From positions 4,526,001 to 4,590,000 of the forward strand of contig CM019066.1 of the NCBI GenBank assembly GCA_009667805.1: a stretch of 64,000 nucleotides of DNA, read 5' to 3'. This document shows, piece after piece, positions 30,500 to 41,113 of this stretch; the stretch's first letter is position 1; each line of letters starts with the position of its first letter. The notes under the pieces were generated by a model that was not told the origin of the DNA, made no database searches, and saw only the letters and a program-made list of their open reading frames with translations. A program made the translations under genes and the position numbers. The stretch comes from Leptobrachium leishanense. Its lineage: Eukaryota; Chordata; Amphibia; Anura; Megophryidae.

Positions 30500-31399
30500 C
30501 AGGGTTATCCAAAGAGATTTGAAAAGTCACCGCACGTTCGGTGACTTTTCGTTCTCTTCAATTCGGTTCCTTTTGCCGATTGCATTTCGGTGACCCTGCG
30601 GTGTATTCAGCAAACAGCACAGGGTCCCCGAATTGCAGGGAAAAGCTGCCGCAAACCTGACGAAAACTCACCGAATGCACGCTGAAAACAAGCAAAAACA
30701 TCTGGATTAACCTTCGAAGAAGCCGAACAGGAGCCGAAAAGGAGCCGAATCACACAGAGCCGAAGCAGCTGTGACGTAGAGGAGGCAGTGAATAAATTAG
30801 AAAAACCATTTGTATGAATCTGGGAAAATGAAACGCTGTTTGCAAAGAAACTACTGAGCGAAAATGTCTGAAATTTTCACAGGAGGTCCAGGGAATGATA
30901 ATAAAGAGGGCTGTTACAAAAAAAATAAGTAAACTGAAAAAAAAATCAAAAAAAATCGGACTTTTAATTTTTTTTTAAAAAATTCAGAAAAATGCTTAAA
31001 GTATCCTAAAAAATCTATGAATAAAGAGACTTTTTGCTGCAGAATTTTATAATGAACGGTTTATTAGATATTGAATTAAAACGGGAATATTTTTAACATT
31101 GAAGCCTATGGGATTCTCCTGAATAAATTTGCCGTATTAAACCACCGAATGGCAGGGCATTTCGGGAACCTTTCACTGCTGGTTTGTGTTCTCTGAATAG
31201 CCGAAGCAGTGCTTTTTCATGGGGATTTCACTGCCCTCGAACAGGGACCGAACAGGCACCGTATGTGCAGGCAATTCGCCAGGATTTGGCGAATTGCCTG
31301 CTCTCTGGATAGCCGAATGGCCAGGAAAGGTAACCGAACGATGATTTTCAGCGTTCGGTTACCTTTCTCAAGCAATTCGGATCTCTTTGGATAACCCTG
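30500..31399. mobile_element. CAGGG MITE subfamily B (B5), 900 bp
   Basis: Ends CAGGGTTATCCAAAGAGAT and ATCTCTTTGGATAACCCTG; flanks TTA and TAT do not match fully. Nearly identical to B3. Confidence 0.88.
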
Positions 31400-31446
31400 T
31401 ATGTTTTAAACAAAGCTAATACGGGAGATGCAGAATAAAACATAAA

Positions 31447-33238
31447 GGGCCCTATCACCTGGTGTGAGCTAACCCTAGCGACAGCATGTTTTCACGTTAG
31501 CGCCAGGTAAATTCAGTCTAGCGCCGGACCAACAGATCGTTTGCCTCTCGCTAAAAACGGGAAAGAAAAATCACTTAGCGTGTCGCTATTAGCCTCACAC
31601 TGCCCCTAGTGTTCCGTCTTTGGTATAACAATTATAATTAAATATGATGATTTATTATGACACTATTCATCCCCGATCACTAAAACTGGCACATAGTGAG
31701 TAGACATGTGCACAGCACAAAATTTCGTTTTGAACTAATGGATTAGTCCTAAAATGCAATTTATTTAGTTGCTAAAGAAATTCGTTTTCAGTTCTTTAGT
31801 ATGAAAACTAATTTCGTTCATCCGAAAACCAGTGGATACAATTACTATTGTAGTGGCTCCTCGGAGGGCTGAGATCGCTGCTTGTTACAGTATCTCTCAC
31901 TCTCAGCACAATGTGGGCCATATTACATAGTTGGTGCTAACTTAACCAGAGCTGTTGTAACCTTCCCAGAGCCATTATAGCCTATGGAGGTTTTCAGTTT
32001 ACAACAGCTCTGGTTAAGTTAGCACCAACCTTGTAATACTGCCCCGTGTCAGGCAAAGCTGTTATAGTAACTGACTGCTGCTCATCACAGCGCTCAGAGT
32101 TTCAGTAAAGCTAGTAAATAATATTTTTATATATAAGAGGATAGAACAATATTATTTCCTTGTTTTACTGAAACTCTGAGCGCTGTTACAGTCAGTTACT
32201 GTAACAACTGAGCCTGATACATTGTACTGAGAGATAATGTAACAAGCAGCCGATCTCAGCGCTCACAGCCACTGGATTTAAAGGGCTAAAAAAAAGGCTC
32301 CTCTCTGTATAATGTTTAGAACATCCTCCTGCATTATTAATACCCCTCTCTGTATAATGTATACAACATCAAGCTGCATTAATTAATACCCCTCTTTGTA
32401 TAATGTAGATAACATCCTCCTGCATTAATGTCCCTCTCTGTATAGAACATTCTCCTCAATTTATACCTTTCTCTGTATAATGTATATAACATCCTCCTGC
32501 ATTAATACCCCTCTCTGTATAATGTATAGAACATACTCCTGCATTAATTAATGCCACTCTCTGTATAATGTATAGAACATACTCCTGCATTAATTAATGC
32601 CACTCTCTGTATAGAACATCCTACTGCATTGGCATGTGGAGGGTGCAGAACTTCGGATGTTGCGATGTTGCGATCTTCATTGCTGGTCTCCTTCACTCAT
32701 CAATGTAATATCACAAAAAGGACTGAAACTAAAATGTAGTGCATTTTATTTTAGTTTCTTTCGTTTTTTGTACTGAGCAGTTTCGTTTCTCTTGAGTCAT
32801 ACTAAAACTAAATTATCCCAAAATTCGGACTAAATCGTTTTAGTACTAAAACGAATGCACATGTCTAATAGTGAGTGTACGTTAGATATGATGTGGATAT
32901 TTGTGTGCATTAGTATGGTGATACTGGTGTTTCCTGTATTTCGTAAAGTTGTTTTTTTGTCTTTATCTGTGGTTTATGAGACATTTATTCAATGTTTATT
33001 TATTGCTGATGTCTGCCTTTGTGGCTTTTCACAGATTTTTGCATTGGTGAGAATGCACTTAAAAGTTAGCATTATCGCCGGGGTGTTTGTGCTTCCTGCC
33101 GAGCAGGAGATTTATTGTTTATTTTCAAAAACCTGGAAATGTTTAAACTCTGATGTTTTATTTCAGTCGAGTTTTGCATTAGCTAACGTGTAATTAGCGG
33201 AATGGTTATCCCAGGCATGTACTCTCTAATGTGACAAT
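31447..33238. mobile_element. Possible second GGGCCCTAT-ended element, split by hAT 4
   Basis: GGGCCCTATCACCTGGTGTG at 31447 resembles the terminus of the element at 29224, and GCTAACCCTAGCGAC near the left end resembles GTTAGCATTATCGCC and TAGCTAACGTG on the right (33064-33190). The right terminus was not found. A + frame of 112 codons (32855-33193) has no recognisable domain. Confidence 0.4.
31701..32867. mobile_element. hAT MITE 4, 1167 bp, sister of hAT 3
   Basis: Ends TAGACATGTGCA/TGCACATGTCTA, perfect TSD ATAGTGAG (31693-31700, 32868-32875). Colinear with 15356-16362. The main palindrome has lost 11 bp in its right arm (GCGCTGTTACAGTCAG), and the 46-bp repeat block (32295-32625) is expanded to seven or eight units against about four. 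Confidence 0.93.
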
Positions 33239-34152
33239 AAATTTCCTGCACGGGGGTCGTGGCCGGCTCTGCATGGGAGCAGATGCATCTCTGTGGAGCT
33301 CTGTGGGACTCTCTTATTATGGGGCCTTTAATGTGACATTTTTTGTGGATTTACCCACTATTGGAGATCCTGTGTGGCTGGCCATTACAGGGTTTGCTTT
33401 GGGGGCCGTTTTAGCCCCCTCTCCAAAGCACAGCCGAGTTTCTTTCTGTGGAGACCCTCCAGCAGCACCAAACGGCCGTCGGCCATTTTGAGGCCTATTT
33501 TTTTGTTCCCTGGACACCTTGCTCCTTGTCCCTCCTGAGCCCTCTCTGGAGGAGATGGTGCATTCCGCGCCCGCTAGCAGAATGGGGGCTATGTTCACGG
33601 CCCTCGAGACCTGTTTCGAACAGTCGCCAGGAGAGGAGGAGAGGAGGAGAGTCTGATCGTCCCTACCTCATGGCGACGGCTGATGGTGATGCTGGGAGTT
33701 GGATGAGCAACTGAGGACCTACTGGAGGAGGTAATGGAGGACACCTGGCCTCGCGGCTGTCTGCTTCGCGACGCGGATCCACGTAGCGGTGGGCCGGGAG
33801 ACCCGGATTGCGAGCTACGCCTGCCATCTGCGTATTCGAACGGGAGCGAGGCTGAGATGCTCACACGCGATGCCGGAGCAGCCCTGACGGATGCGGAGAC
33901 GACTTCCGAGGAGCCTTCACCAGGGGATGCGCCTACCGGCCTGGCCCCAATACCGATGTTCTACCTGTGTTGCGGCGAAGGCCATTCAGAGACTCTGACT
34001 GAGATTTTTACTCCAGATGTAGTTTTGCCTCCTTGATAAACGACCCTTCTTTTCTGCCTATCCTTTGTGAGGACTTACTACCTTGTTATTTTTATTTTCC
34101 TACTCTTTTTGTGTTATAAAAGTCTCCGGCTAGGGACCTCCTAGCAGTTACT
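33239..34152 (+). other. GC-rich unidentified unit, perhaps 5' part of a LINE
   Basis: GC content rises sharply. Three short + frames (33231-33491, 33448-33714, 33734-34036) end in stops and have no recognisable domain; the last is acidic. Downstream pieces at 34940-35055 and 36006-36110 continue the same unit after removal of two insertions and end in an A-rich AAATAAAAA tail, which suggests a retroposed (L1-like) element. A degraded host exon cannot be excluded. Confidence 0.3.
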
Positions 34153-34934
34153 TGTCACGTTTAGCCACTATGGCGGTACCCGGCATGCGCCAAGTAGGGC
34201 CCAGGTATGAGTAAAAGCCGCTATATGCAGAGATGCGTGACACAATGATCTAGGATACGTAAATAAACCACAGGAGACACTAGGGACCTCTGCACGGCTA
34301 TTACCGAAGGAGCCCTATACTGATAGATCGGTCCTTAGAGTGGCCGAATCTGCACTAATAGAAAAAGGTTACCTTGTAGCCGTGCAGAGTCCTGGGGAAA
34401 ACACAGACACCTGAAGGAGTTATACTCAACAACTTGCAGGGAAGGACTTCAATATACAAAAGCCGTGGTCAACAGGGATACACAACATATAATTCAATAT
34501 GCACATAACAGCTAGGGATGTCCAGAAGAGTCGTCAATAAATAAGCCAGGAGTCAAAACCAAAACGTATACCTTGAGCCAAAGCGGGGATATAGCACCAG
34601 AGAAAATCCGTCAGCCAGGCCAGAGGGTCAATACCAGGAAGTCAATCAGAAACCTAGAACTCAGACAAGGGGGAAACACTGAGAAAGCACTAGGATAGAA
34701 TGACAGGGAGCTCTCAGGAACAAATCTGTAGCTGAAGTGAACCAGGATGCAAGAGCATGGTGATATGGGCCCAAGGCTTTATATAGGGGAGTAATCAGCC
34801 CATATCACCAGCAGAAGCTCAACGAGCAATAAACCTAACCCCTGAGCTGCATGTCAGGGAAAGCATCACAGGGAAAGACAGACAAAAGGAATACAGAGGG
34901 CAGGGAGACAGGGTTGGAACGTGGGAATGTGACA
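34153..34934 (-). mobile_element. Solo LTR, 782 bp, Gypsy-like
   Basis: Ends TGTCACGTTTAG and GGGAATGTGACA (TG...CA), 5-bp TSD TTACT (34148-34152, 34935-34939). On - there is a CTATATAAAGCC TATA box (about 34795-34785) followed by pyrimidine-rich R/U5-like text, as in frog Ty3/Gypsy LTRs. No internal region remains, so it arose by LTR-LTR recombination. Confidence 0.88.
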
Positions 34935-35055
34935 TTACTCTTCACTTTCTCTTTATCCTGCGGAACTTTTATCTATTATTATTGTCCCCTCATTTTTTGA
35001 CCGTTTGCCGCTTATTTGTGAAGACCCCCCCCCCTTATGTTTTCTGTGTTATTAT

Positions 35056-35997
35056 CAGGGCCGGCCCTTCCATGGAGCGGGATGGAGCAGCCGCTCCATG
35101 CAGCCCTTTGTCAGGGGCAGAATTTTGCCACCCTGTCAATGGCAGGGATTGGCAAGATGTTCACTCACAGACACTGGTGTCCGTGAGTGGCCCTTGCACG
35201 GTCTGCCGCCGGTACCTGCAATGATTCAGGGGCGGATCCATTTCAGCTGGGCTGGGCGGTGCCTCAGGCCTCACTAGCCTTGTGCTTAGAGGGTGAGGGA
35301 CATGTACAGGGCGTGTCTCACACTGGTTCGCTGTGTGCGGAGCGACTCAGTCCATGAGGCTGGAGGGGCAGCCAGCAGCCTGTGAAGCTGGCAGACTGGG
35401 CGGTGCAGTACACAGAGGGATGCTGCAACCCTGCTTCCCAAGTATTGCCCATTACTCGGCACTTGGGGGACTGTGATTGGCCGCTGCAGGGCCCAGGTGC
35501 CCTGTGAGTGGATGTGCCAGATGTGCTGGGTTCCCAGCAAGTGATGGCTCTGTGTGTGTGACCTGAGGCTCCTCAGGGGGGCGCGTCATCACCATCAGGC
35601 AGGACAAACATGCTGCACGGGAACATGCATTAGTTAGAGCCCCACAGATTCCTCCAGGAGTCCAGGTGCTGTTTTCCCAAATTATCCAAGTGATCCCTGG
35701 GATCAGGCAGCACTTTTCACATACTGTTAGGCGCTCTGTGACACGCTCATACACACCGCACAATACTGTGAGTTTTATTGCTGTGGAGCTTTGTGACACG
35801 CTCATACACACGCCGCACATTACTGTGAGTTTTATTGCTGTGGAGCTTTGTGACACTCTCATACACACGCCGCACATTACTGTGAGTTTTATTGCTGTGA
35901 AACTCTGTGATACTCTTATATGTGTCATGTGTTTTTTTTTGGGGGGGCAGCATTTCATCCATCGCTCCAGGCAGCACAGTGGCTTGGGCCGGCCCTG
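35056..35997. mobile_element. hAT element with CAGGGCCGGCCC ends, 942 bp
   Basis: Termini CAGGGCCGGCCC/GGGCCGGCCCTG, perfect 8-bp TSD GTTATTAT (35048-35055, 35998-36005). Contains CATGGAGCGG/CCGCTCCATG hairpin near the left end and three 57-bp repeats at 35735-35930. No transposase. Confidence 0.92.
35735..35930. repeat. 57-bp minisatellite, three copies
   Basis: Unit ACTGTGAGTTTTATTGCTGT, GGAGCTTTGTGACACGCTCA, TACACACGCCGCACATT; inverse complement of the array at 10860-11410 with clear sequence similarity. Confidence 0.9.
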
Positions 35998-36005
35998 GTT
36001 ATTAT

Positions 36006-36115
36006 GCCTGTGAAACTTGGCCCTGCGAGGCCAACCCTGCTGGTCAGTCTGTGACCCTTTGAATACAAAATAAAAATCTTAAATAAAAAATAAATAGATA
36101 AAAAAAAAAATTCCT
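36006..36115 (+). other. A-rich 3' tail of the GC-rich unit
   Basis: GACCCTTTGAATACAAAATA, then AAATAAAAAATAAATAG and poly-A: retroposon-like end. Confidence 0.4.
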
Positions 36116-36156
36116 GCAGTATTGCAAAGCATTAGTATCAGAAAAAGTTGAATTAA

Positions 36157-37792
36157 CCACTTCACTGCTACGGACGCGCTCAGCGCGTCCAACCGCAGGT
36201 AGCGTTCCATGCGGTGGACGCGCTGAGCGCGTCCTCTCTTTGGGGCCAGCGTTCGGCCGGGTTCCGGCCGATCGCTGGCCCCCCGGTGCGGGCTGACATC
36301 CTCGATGTCAGCCCAGCACCCGGAACCGCCGCCGGAGTAATTAGGTGTCATCGCGGGGGCGCGATGACACCTAATTCAGGTGCCCCCCGCATGTGCGGAG
36401 GAGGTGCCTGAAAGGGAGGGGGGAGGTCCTTCGGACCTCTCTCCCTCCCGATCGGCGGCGTGCAGGGGGTTAACCCAGGCACCGTTTGGAAGGGCACAGC
36501 CTGCCCTTCCAAATGGTACCTGGCATTAACCCCATGGGGGCCGGATCACGAATCGGCGCTGAAAAGCGCCGGTTCGTGATCCTTTCCCGGAGCTGGCCCA
36601 CATTTTGGATATCGGCCAAGCCTCCGGGAACTCCCCCTGAGGACTGGCGTCAACCCCTAGCTGTCACCAATGGTGGAGATAGGGGGTTCCAATGAACCCC
36701 CTATCTCCCGATCTGTGGCAGCTAGGGGTTAAAGTTTGGTACTGTTGGATCAGCCAGAGCATGGCCGTTCCAACGATACCAAACACGACTGTGAAAAAAG
36801 TTTTTTAAAAAAAATAAAAATTAAAAATAAAAATAAAAAAATATTAAAAACAAAAATTATAAAAAAAAATAAACAAGTTTTTTTTCTTTTTTTTGGTTTG
36901 TTAATGCAGCAATATTGTTCCCATTTCAATTATAATGTGAACAATGATGCTGCACTAGCGATTTTTGTATGCGGTGCGTTTGTTAAAAATCGTGTAATTT
37001 TCCCCAAAAAAAAATGTAACGAGACCCCATCTCTAATTTTTTTAACAAGCCTTGTTTGTGAGACCTGAGTGGGCACCCACCGTAGAGCAGGCCATTGTGC
37101 TGTTGCTCGTTCTCAGGACCCTCACAAACACCCCCCCTTGCTTCTCACTATAATTGTAAAGGGTCATCCAGATGTGGACCCCTTGCTTGATGTGCCTAGA
37201 GGGGTGTCAGCTATACCCTCCTGACGAGGCCCAAGAAGGCCGAAATGATCGTCGGGGGTTGCTGCACCTCTCGTGCAGGGATGACGTCCTTGGCAGTCAG
37301 CACTGGCCACCCTTTCTGGGTGAGAGCAGGCTGATTTGCATATGGAAAATTCATCCCTGTAATGGCACAAGCAAGCTAAAACCTTGTTTGTGAGACCTGA
37401 GCGGGCACCCACCGTAGAGCAGGCCATTGTGCTGTTGCTCGTTCTCAGGACCCTCACAAACACCCCCCCTTGCTTCTCAACAAGCGCACCCCATACAAAA
37501 TATAACCGCAATTGCTCGCATGTTAAAATGTGAAAAAAAAACCACTTTACACGTTGTAAATTATTGAAAATTCATATTTTATTGCATTTTTTGTTATAAT
37601 ATACAGACAGGTCATGACGTATACATATAATAATGACATATTATGAATCTGCCGAGTCTGACGGAAAGAACGATATATAATATGTCTGGGTCATATACTA
37701 AAATAAGCCTTCAAAACACGTTTAAACATGATGAGCGAAACCAGTAAAAATTAGCTCAGCACAGAGGCGGGAAAAGCCTCAGCAGCGAAAGG
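36157..37792. mobile_element. Hairpin-train TTAA element, copy E2, with insertion
   Basis: TTAA at 36153-36156; the right end ...CAGCAGCGAAAGG has lost its TTAA. Same hairpin order as E1, but the hairpin GACTGGCGTCATCGTGC/GCACGATGACGCCAGTC is deleted (GACTGGCGTCAACCCC). Several stems carry paired changes relative to E1/E3: GATAGGGGGTTC/GAACCCCCTATC and GATCACGAA/TTCGTGATC. A 428-bp insertion lies at 37051-37478. Confidence 0.87.
37051..37478. mobile_element. Unclassified insertion with 97-bp direct terminal repeats
   Basis: Inserted into E2 with 7-bp TSD AACAAGC (37044-37050, 37479-37485); the empty site TTTTAACAAGCGCACC is seen in E1 and E3. Direct repeats 37051-37147 and 37383-37479 begin CTTGTTTGTGAGACCTGAG and end CCCCCCTTGCTTCTCA; I count one difference. 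The middle holds CTCCTGACGAGGCCCAAGAA, GGCCGAAATGATCGTC and GATTTGCATATGG. Ends are not TG...CA. It could be a SINE dimer, or a small element with terminal direct repeats. Confidence 0.75.
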
Positions 37793-37802
37793 TCCATGGT
37801 CT

Positions 37803-37960
37803 TTAACCCCTTCACTACCGAGTGGTTTTTACGTAACACTACTGCAGGACCCAGTGGATTTATGGAAAAATCACTTCCCATTACAGTGTAAAAATATATA
37901 TGCAGCCCGTACATACATACATTGTAGAGAAGGCAAGACTAATTGGCAGGCAGATTATTT
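37803..37960. mobile_element. TTAACCCCTTCACTACCGA element fragment (D8)
   Basis: Starts TTAACCCCTTCACTACCGAG and includes a GACCCAGTGG...GGAAAAATCACTT block like the other D copies; the right half is missing. Confidence 0.55.
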
Positions 37961-38159
37961 GGCTCCCCCTGCTGATCAACAAATGCTGCTACATGTATAA
38001 TAATAAAGCTGGAGATCCTGTTTTCTGTGAAAGAGATACGGAACTCTAAGCTGTTCAGACACCTTCAGCACCTCGGAAGACATGCTCAAGACACTAAAAA
38101 TCTGTGGGCACATTCTGGAACCCAAACAAAAGCCCTTTGCATTGCTACAGAATATGACC

Positions 38160-39232
38160 AGATTGAGTTTACTCCTCACAACTCGATTACTGTAACTCTC
38201 TCCTCATTGGCCTCCCCAATGCTCGCTTGGCCCCCTTGCAGTCTGTAATGAATGCAGCTGCCAGGCTTATATTCCTCACTTGTCGCTCTTTGCGTACCCC
38301 CCCCCCCCGCCGGTCCATTGGCTTCCTATACCTTTCAGGATCTAATTTAACACACTGCTGCTCATATTCAAAGCCCTCCCCAACGCGACCCCTCCTTACA
38401 TGCCTTCGATACTCTACAAGCACATCTCTTCTATATCACTCCAGTCAGCAGGAAACCTCTGCCTGTCCTCTGTCTCCACCTGTACCGCAAGCCCTTGTCT
38501 CCAAGACGTCTCAAGGGCAGCTCCGTTCCTGTGAAATGACCTAATGACCTGCCTCTCCCTATCAGACTCTCACTTAATCTTCTGGCCTTTAACCCTTTTC
38601 ACACCGGGCAGGTGGTGCCCGGCAGGAGGGCTTTAACACCAGCCAGGGGTACTAGTATGCCCCGTTAGTCGGCTATTGAAGCAGGCCCTTCTTCGACCAG
38701 CTCATGCAGCGGACTTGCCTCACGCGTCATTGAGTGCTGGGGGACGGCCTGAATCAGACCAATCAACAGCAGCGAATGGTGCGTGGCGTATGACAGCTAG
38801 TGGGCGAGGCCAACTGATATCAATGGGGCATACTAGTATGCCCCATGGCTTCAAGGCCCACCCACCACAGGGACAGCAAAGTACGCCCTGCGGCGGGAAA
38901 GGGTTAAGAAATCCCTTAAAACCCATCCCTTCAGATTAGCATACCTCATTACTGGTGCCCAGCTGTCCTTCTCCTCTATCATGATGTGGGGGTAGGTGAG
39001 GAGTTTTCCTTGTCTCCACTGTTTCTGTAACACTAGTGCTAGTGATCCTGACGACCAATGAAACTCCTCTTGACTTCCTCCACCCCAACTGCCCTAGATT
39101 GTAAGCTCCTCTGAGCAGGGCCCTCTACACCTCGTGTTTCTGTTCCTATGTTTGTTAGTAATTTTGTCTCAGTCCCCATTGGTTATTGTAAAGCGCTGCT
39201 GAAATTGTTGGCGCTATTTACATGATAATAAT
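38160..39232 (+). pseudogene. L2 LINE, ORF2 C-terminus and 3' end
   Basis: From about 38180 the frame reads LDYCNSLLIGLPNARLAPLQ, then SVMNAAARL, a hallmark of the region after the RT in L2 elements; the expected LHWLP is frayed and a C-run at 38299-38310 shifts the frame. 38908-39232 carries AAACCCATCCCTTCAGATTA and the GTAAAGCGCTGCTGAAATTG, TTGGCGCTATTTACATGATA tail. Interrupted by a TTAA MITE at 38589 and followed by a hAT element in its ATAATAAT tail. Non-functional. Confidence 0.88.
38589..38907. mobile_element. TTAA-flanked MITE inside L2
   Basis: TTAACCCTTTTCACACC and GGCGGGAAAGGGTTAA ends. Contains GGGGTACTAGTATGCCCC and GGGGCATACTAGTATGCCCC, the latter a perfect palindrome at about 38824-38843. 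Joins L2 text GGCCTTTAA to GAAATCCC when removed. Confidence 0.85.
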
Positions 39233-40228
39233 CAGGCATGTACTGGCCATCGGGACTACCGGCATGCAGACTGTAGAGGAGGCCAACGAGGGACCCGGCC
39301 AAGTAAACAGCGGAGCAGGCAGCTGAGTGCTGAGGCGATGGTGAGTGTAACCAGTTATGTTGTGTTTTTGTTCCAGGATGGATCATCGCCAGACTCAAAG
39401 AATGCGGGCCTGCCCACGGGAGGGAGTGGGGGGGGATTAGAGCGACCTGAGGGGATAAATATTGATTTGGGGGGAAATGAGAGAGACCTGGGGGGTGAGA
39501 GTGACCTAGGGGGGAATGAGAGCGACCTGGGGGGGGTGAGAGCGACCTGCGGGGAGTAAATATTGATTTGGGGGGGTGAGAGCGACCTGGGGAGATAAAT
39601 ATTGATTAGGTGGGGGAGAGGACAACCAGGGGGGAATAAAGATTGATTGGCGGGGGGGGGGGTGAGAGCAACCAGGGGGGAATAAAGATTGATTGGAGGG
39701 GGGGTGAGAGCAGCCAAGGGGGAATAAAGATTGATTGGAGGTGGGGTGAGAGCAACCAGGGGGGAATAAAGATTGATTGGAGGGGGGGTGAGAGCAGCCA
39801 AGGGGGAATAAAGATTGATTGGAGGGGGGTGAGAGCAGCCAAGGGGGAATAAAGATTGATTGGAGGTGGGGTGAGAGCAACCAGGGGGGAATAAAGATTG
39901 ATTGGAGGTGGGGTGAGAGCAACCAGGGGGGAATAAAGATTGATTGGCGGGGGGGGGGGTGAGAGCAACCAGGGGGGAATAAAGATTGATTGGAGGGGGG
40001 GTGAGAGCAGCCAAGGGGGAATAAAGATTGATTGGAGGTGGGGTGAGAGCAACCAGGGGGGAATAAAGATTGATTGGAGGGGGGTTAGAGCAACCGAGGG
40101 GGGGGGATAAGAGCTACCGGGGGAGGGGATAAAGAGGGATGTTTTTCTGTGCAATACTCATGGTTTATATACTATTTATGTGTGTTTGCGTAATTGAAGT
40201 GGGCCAGTCTGGATAAAGTCCAGCCCTG
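39233..40228. mobile_element. hAT-like element filled by a G-rich minisatellite
   Basis: Ends CAGGCATGTACTGG and CAGTCTGGATAAAGTCCAGCCCTG (weak inverted repeat of the CAGGGCTGGACTGG type). 8-bp flanks ATAATAAT (39225-39232, 40229-40236) match, although the L2 tail itself is ATAATAAT-rich. A related end occurs at about 58050-58075. Confidence 0.7.
39430..40135. repeat. G-rich 42-bp minisatellite
   Basis: About 12 good copies of GGGGTGAGAGCARCCARGGG plus GGAATAAAGATTGATTGGAG, preceded by degenerate copies from 39430. Period 42, with local 46-bp units where G-runs expand. Runs of 4-10 G on + make it G-quadruplex-prone. Open frames on - (up to 219 codons of PPINLYSPL repeats) are artefacts of the period. 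Confidence 0.92.
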
Positions 40229-40236
40229 ATAATAAT

Positions 40237-40789
40237 ATAGATTATTTTAACTTCCCAAGGTATGTTTTGCTCCAATTCCTCTGCATTCGTTGCCCAGAAA
40301 ACAACCCTAAACCTGTATAAAAAGAAAATATTTACTGTGTTATGCTCTACATCCCACACTCTGAAGTGACAGGGAAGATCCAGAAACACTATTGATGATA
40401 ATGGTGTGAATAATTTCCCCCGCAGATGATGTAAATGGGATGCTCACATAAATACTTATATTCAGCCTGTCTCCTCTATGTGTACTTCAATGCAAGAAAA
40501 TTGACTCAAAATCATGCGAATTCATCCGTGAAAATTGGGATAAATACCAGCAGCTCTAGCAGGAAAGACATTGTTTTTCACGAGAAAGTGCATATGTCGA
40601 TGAATAAAAAGGCATTAGGTTTGTGAATTGATATGAGTCATATTGCGCCCCATTGAGTTACTGCTCAGACCCCTGATTAGAGAGGAGGAAGAAACGGAGC
40701 CGCAGTCTGACAGCGACATTAGAAATGTCTATAACAAAGCCATGTAGACGAGGCAATAATCTAGGATGTGTATCTGTCCTTCCACAATA
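40237..40789. other. No recognisable feature
   Basis: Unique-looking AT-rich sequence; no frame, repeat or inverted repeat noted. Confidence 0.5.
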
Positions 40790-41113
40790 TTAGCCTCCCT
40801 GGCGGTCAATTTATTTTGAAATTCCCTGTCTAAAAACACAGTCAATTTATTTATTTATTTTGCCCCTCCTAGCGGCATCCCGAGTGTGGCTCGGGGTTAA
40901 ATTCATATGTTGGAAGCGGTAACCCCGAGCAACACTGGACACATCACCTCTCCCTGCGCTCCCTCGATGGCCCCGCAGCCTCCTCTGACGACCGCGACCT
41001 CATTACTTCCTGGTTTCCTCCTCGCGAGAAGGAATCCAGGAAGTATGAGGTCCTGATCGCCGGAGGAGACTGCAGAGATCATCGAGGGAGCGCAGGGTCA
41101 GGTATTGTATACA

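Noticed and set aside
38676..38939. 87-codon + frame at the L2 insertion
   Set aside because: Crosses the boundary of the TTAA MITE and the L2 tail; chance frame.
39355..40154. Frames of 138-219 codons on - with PPINLYSPL repeats
   Set aside because: Open only because of the 42-bp G-rich minisatellite.
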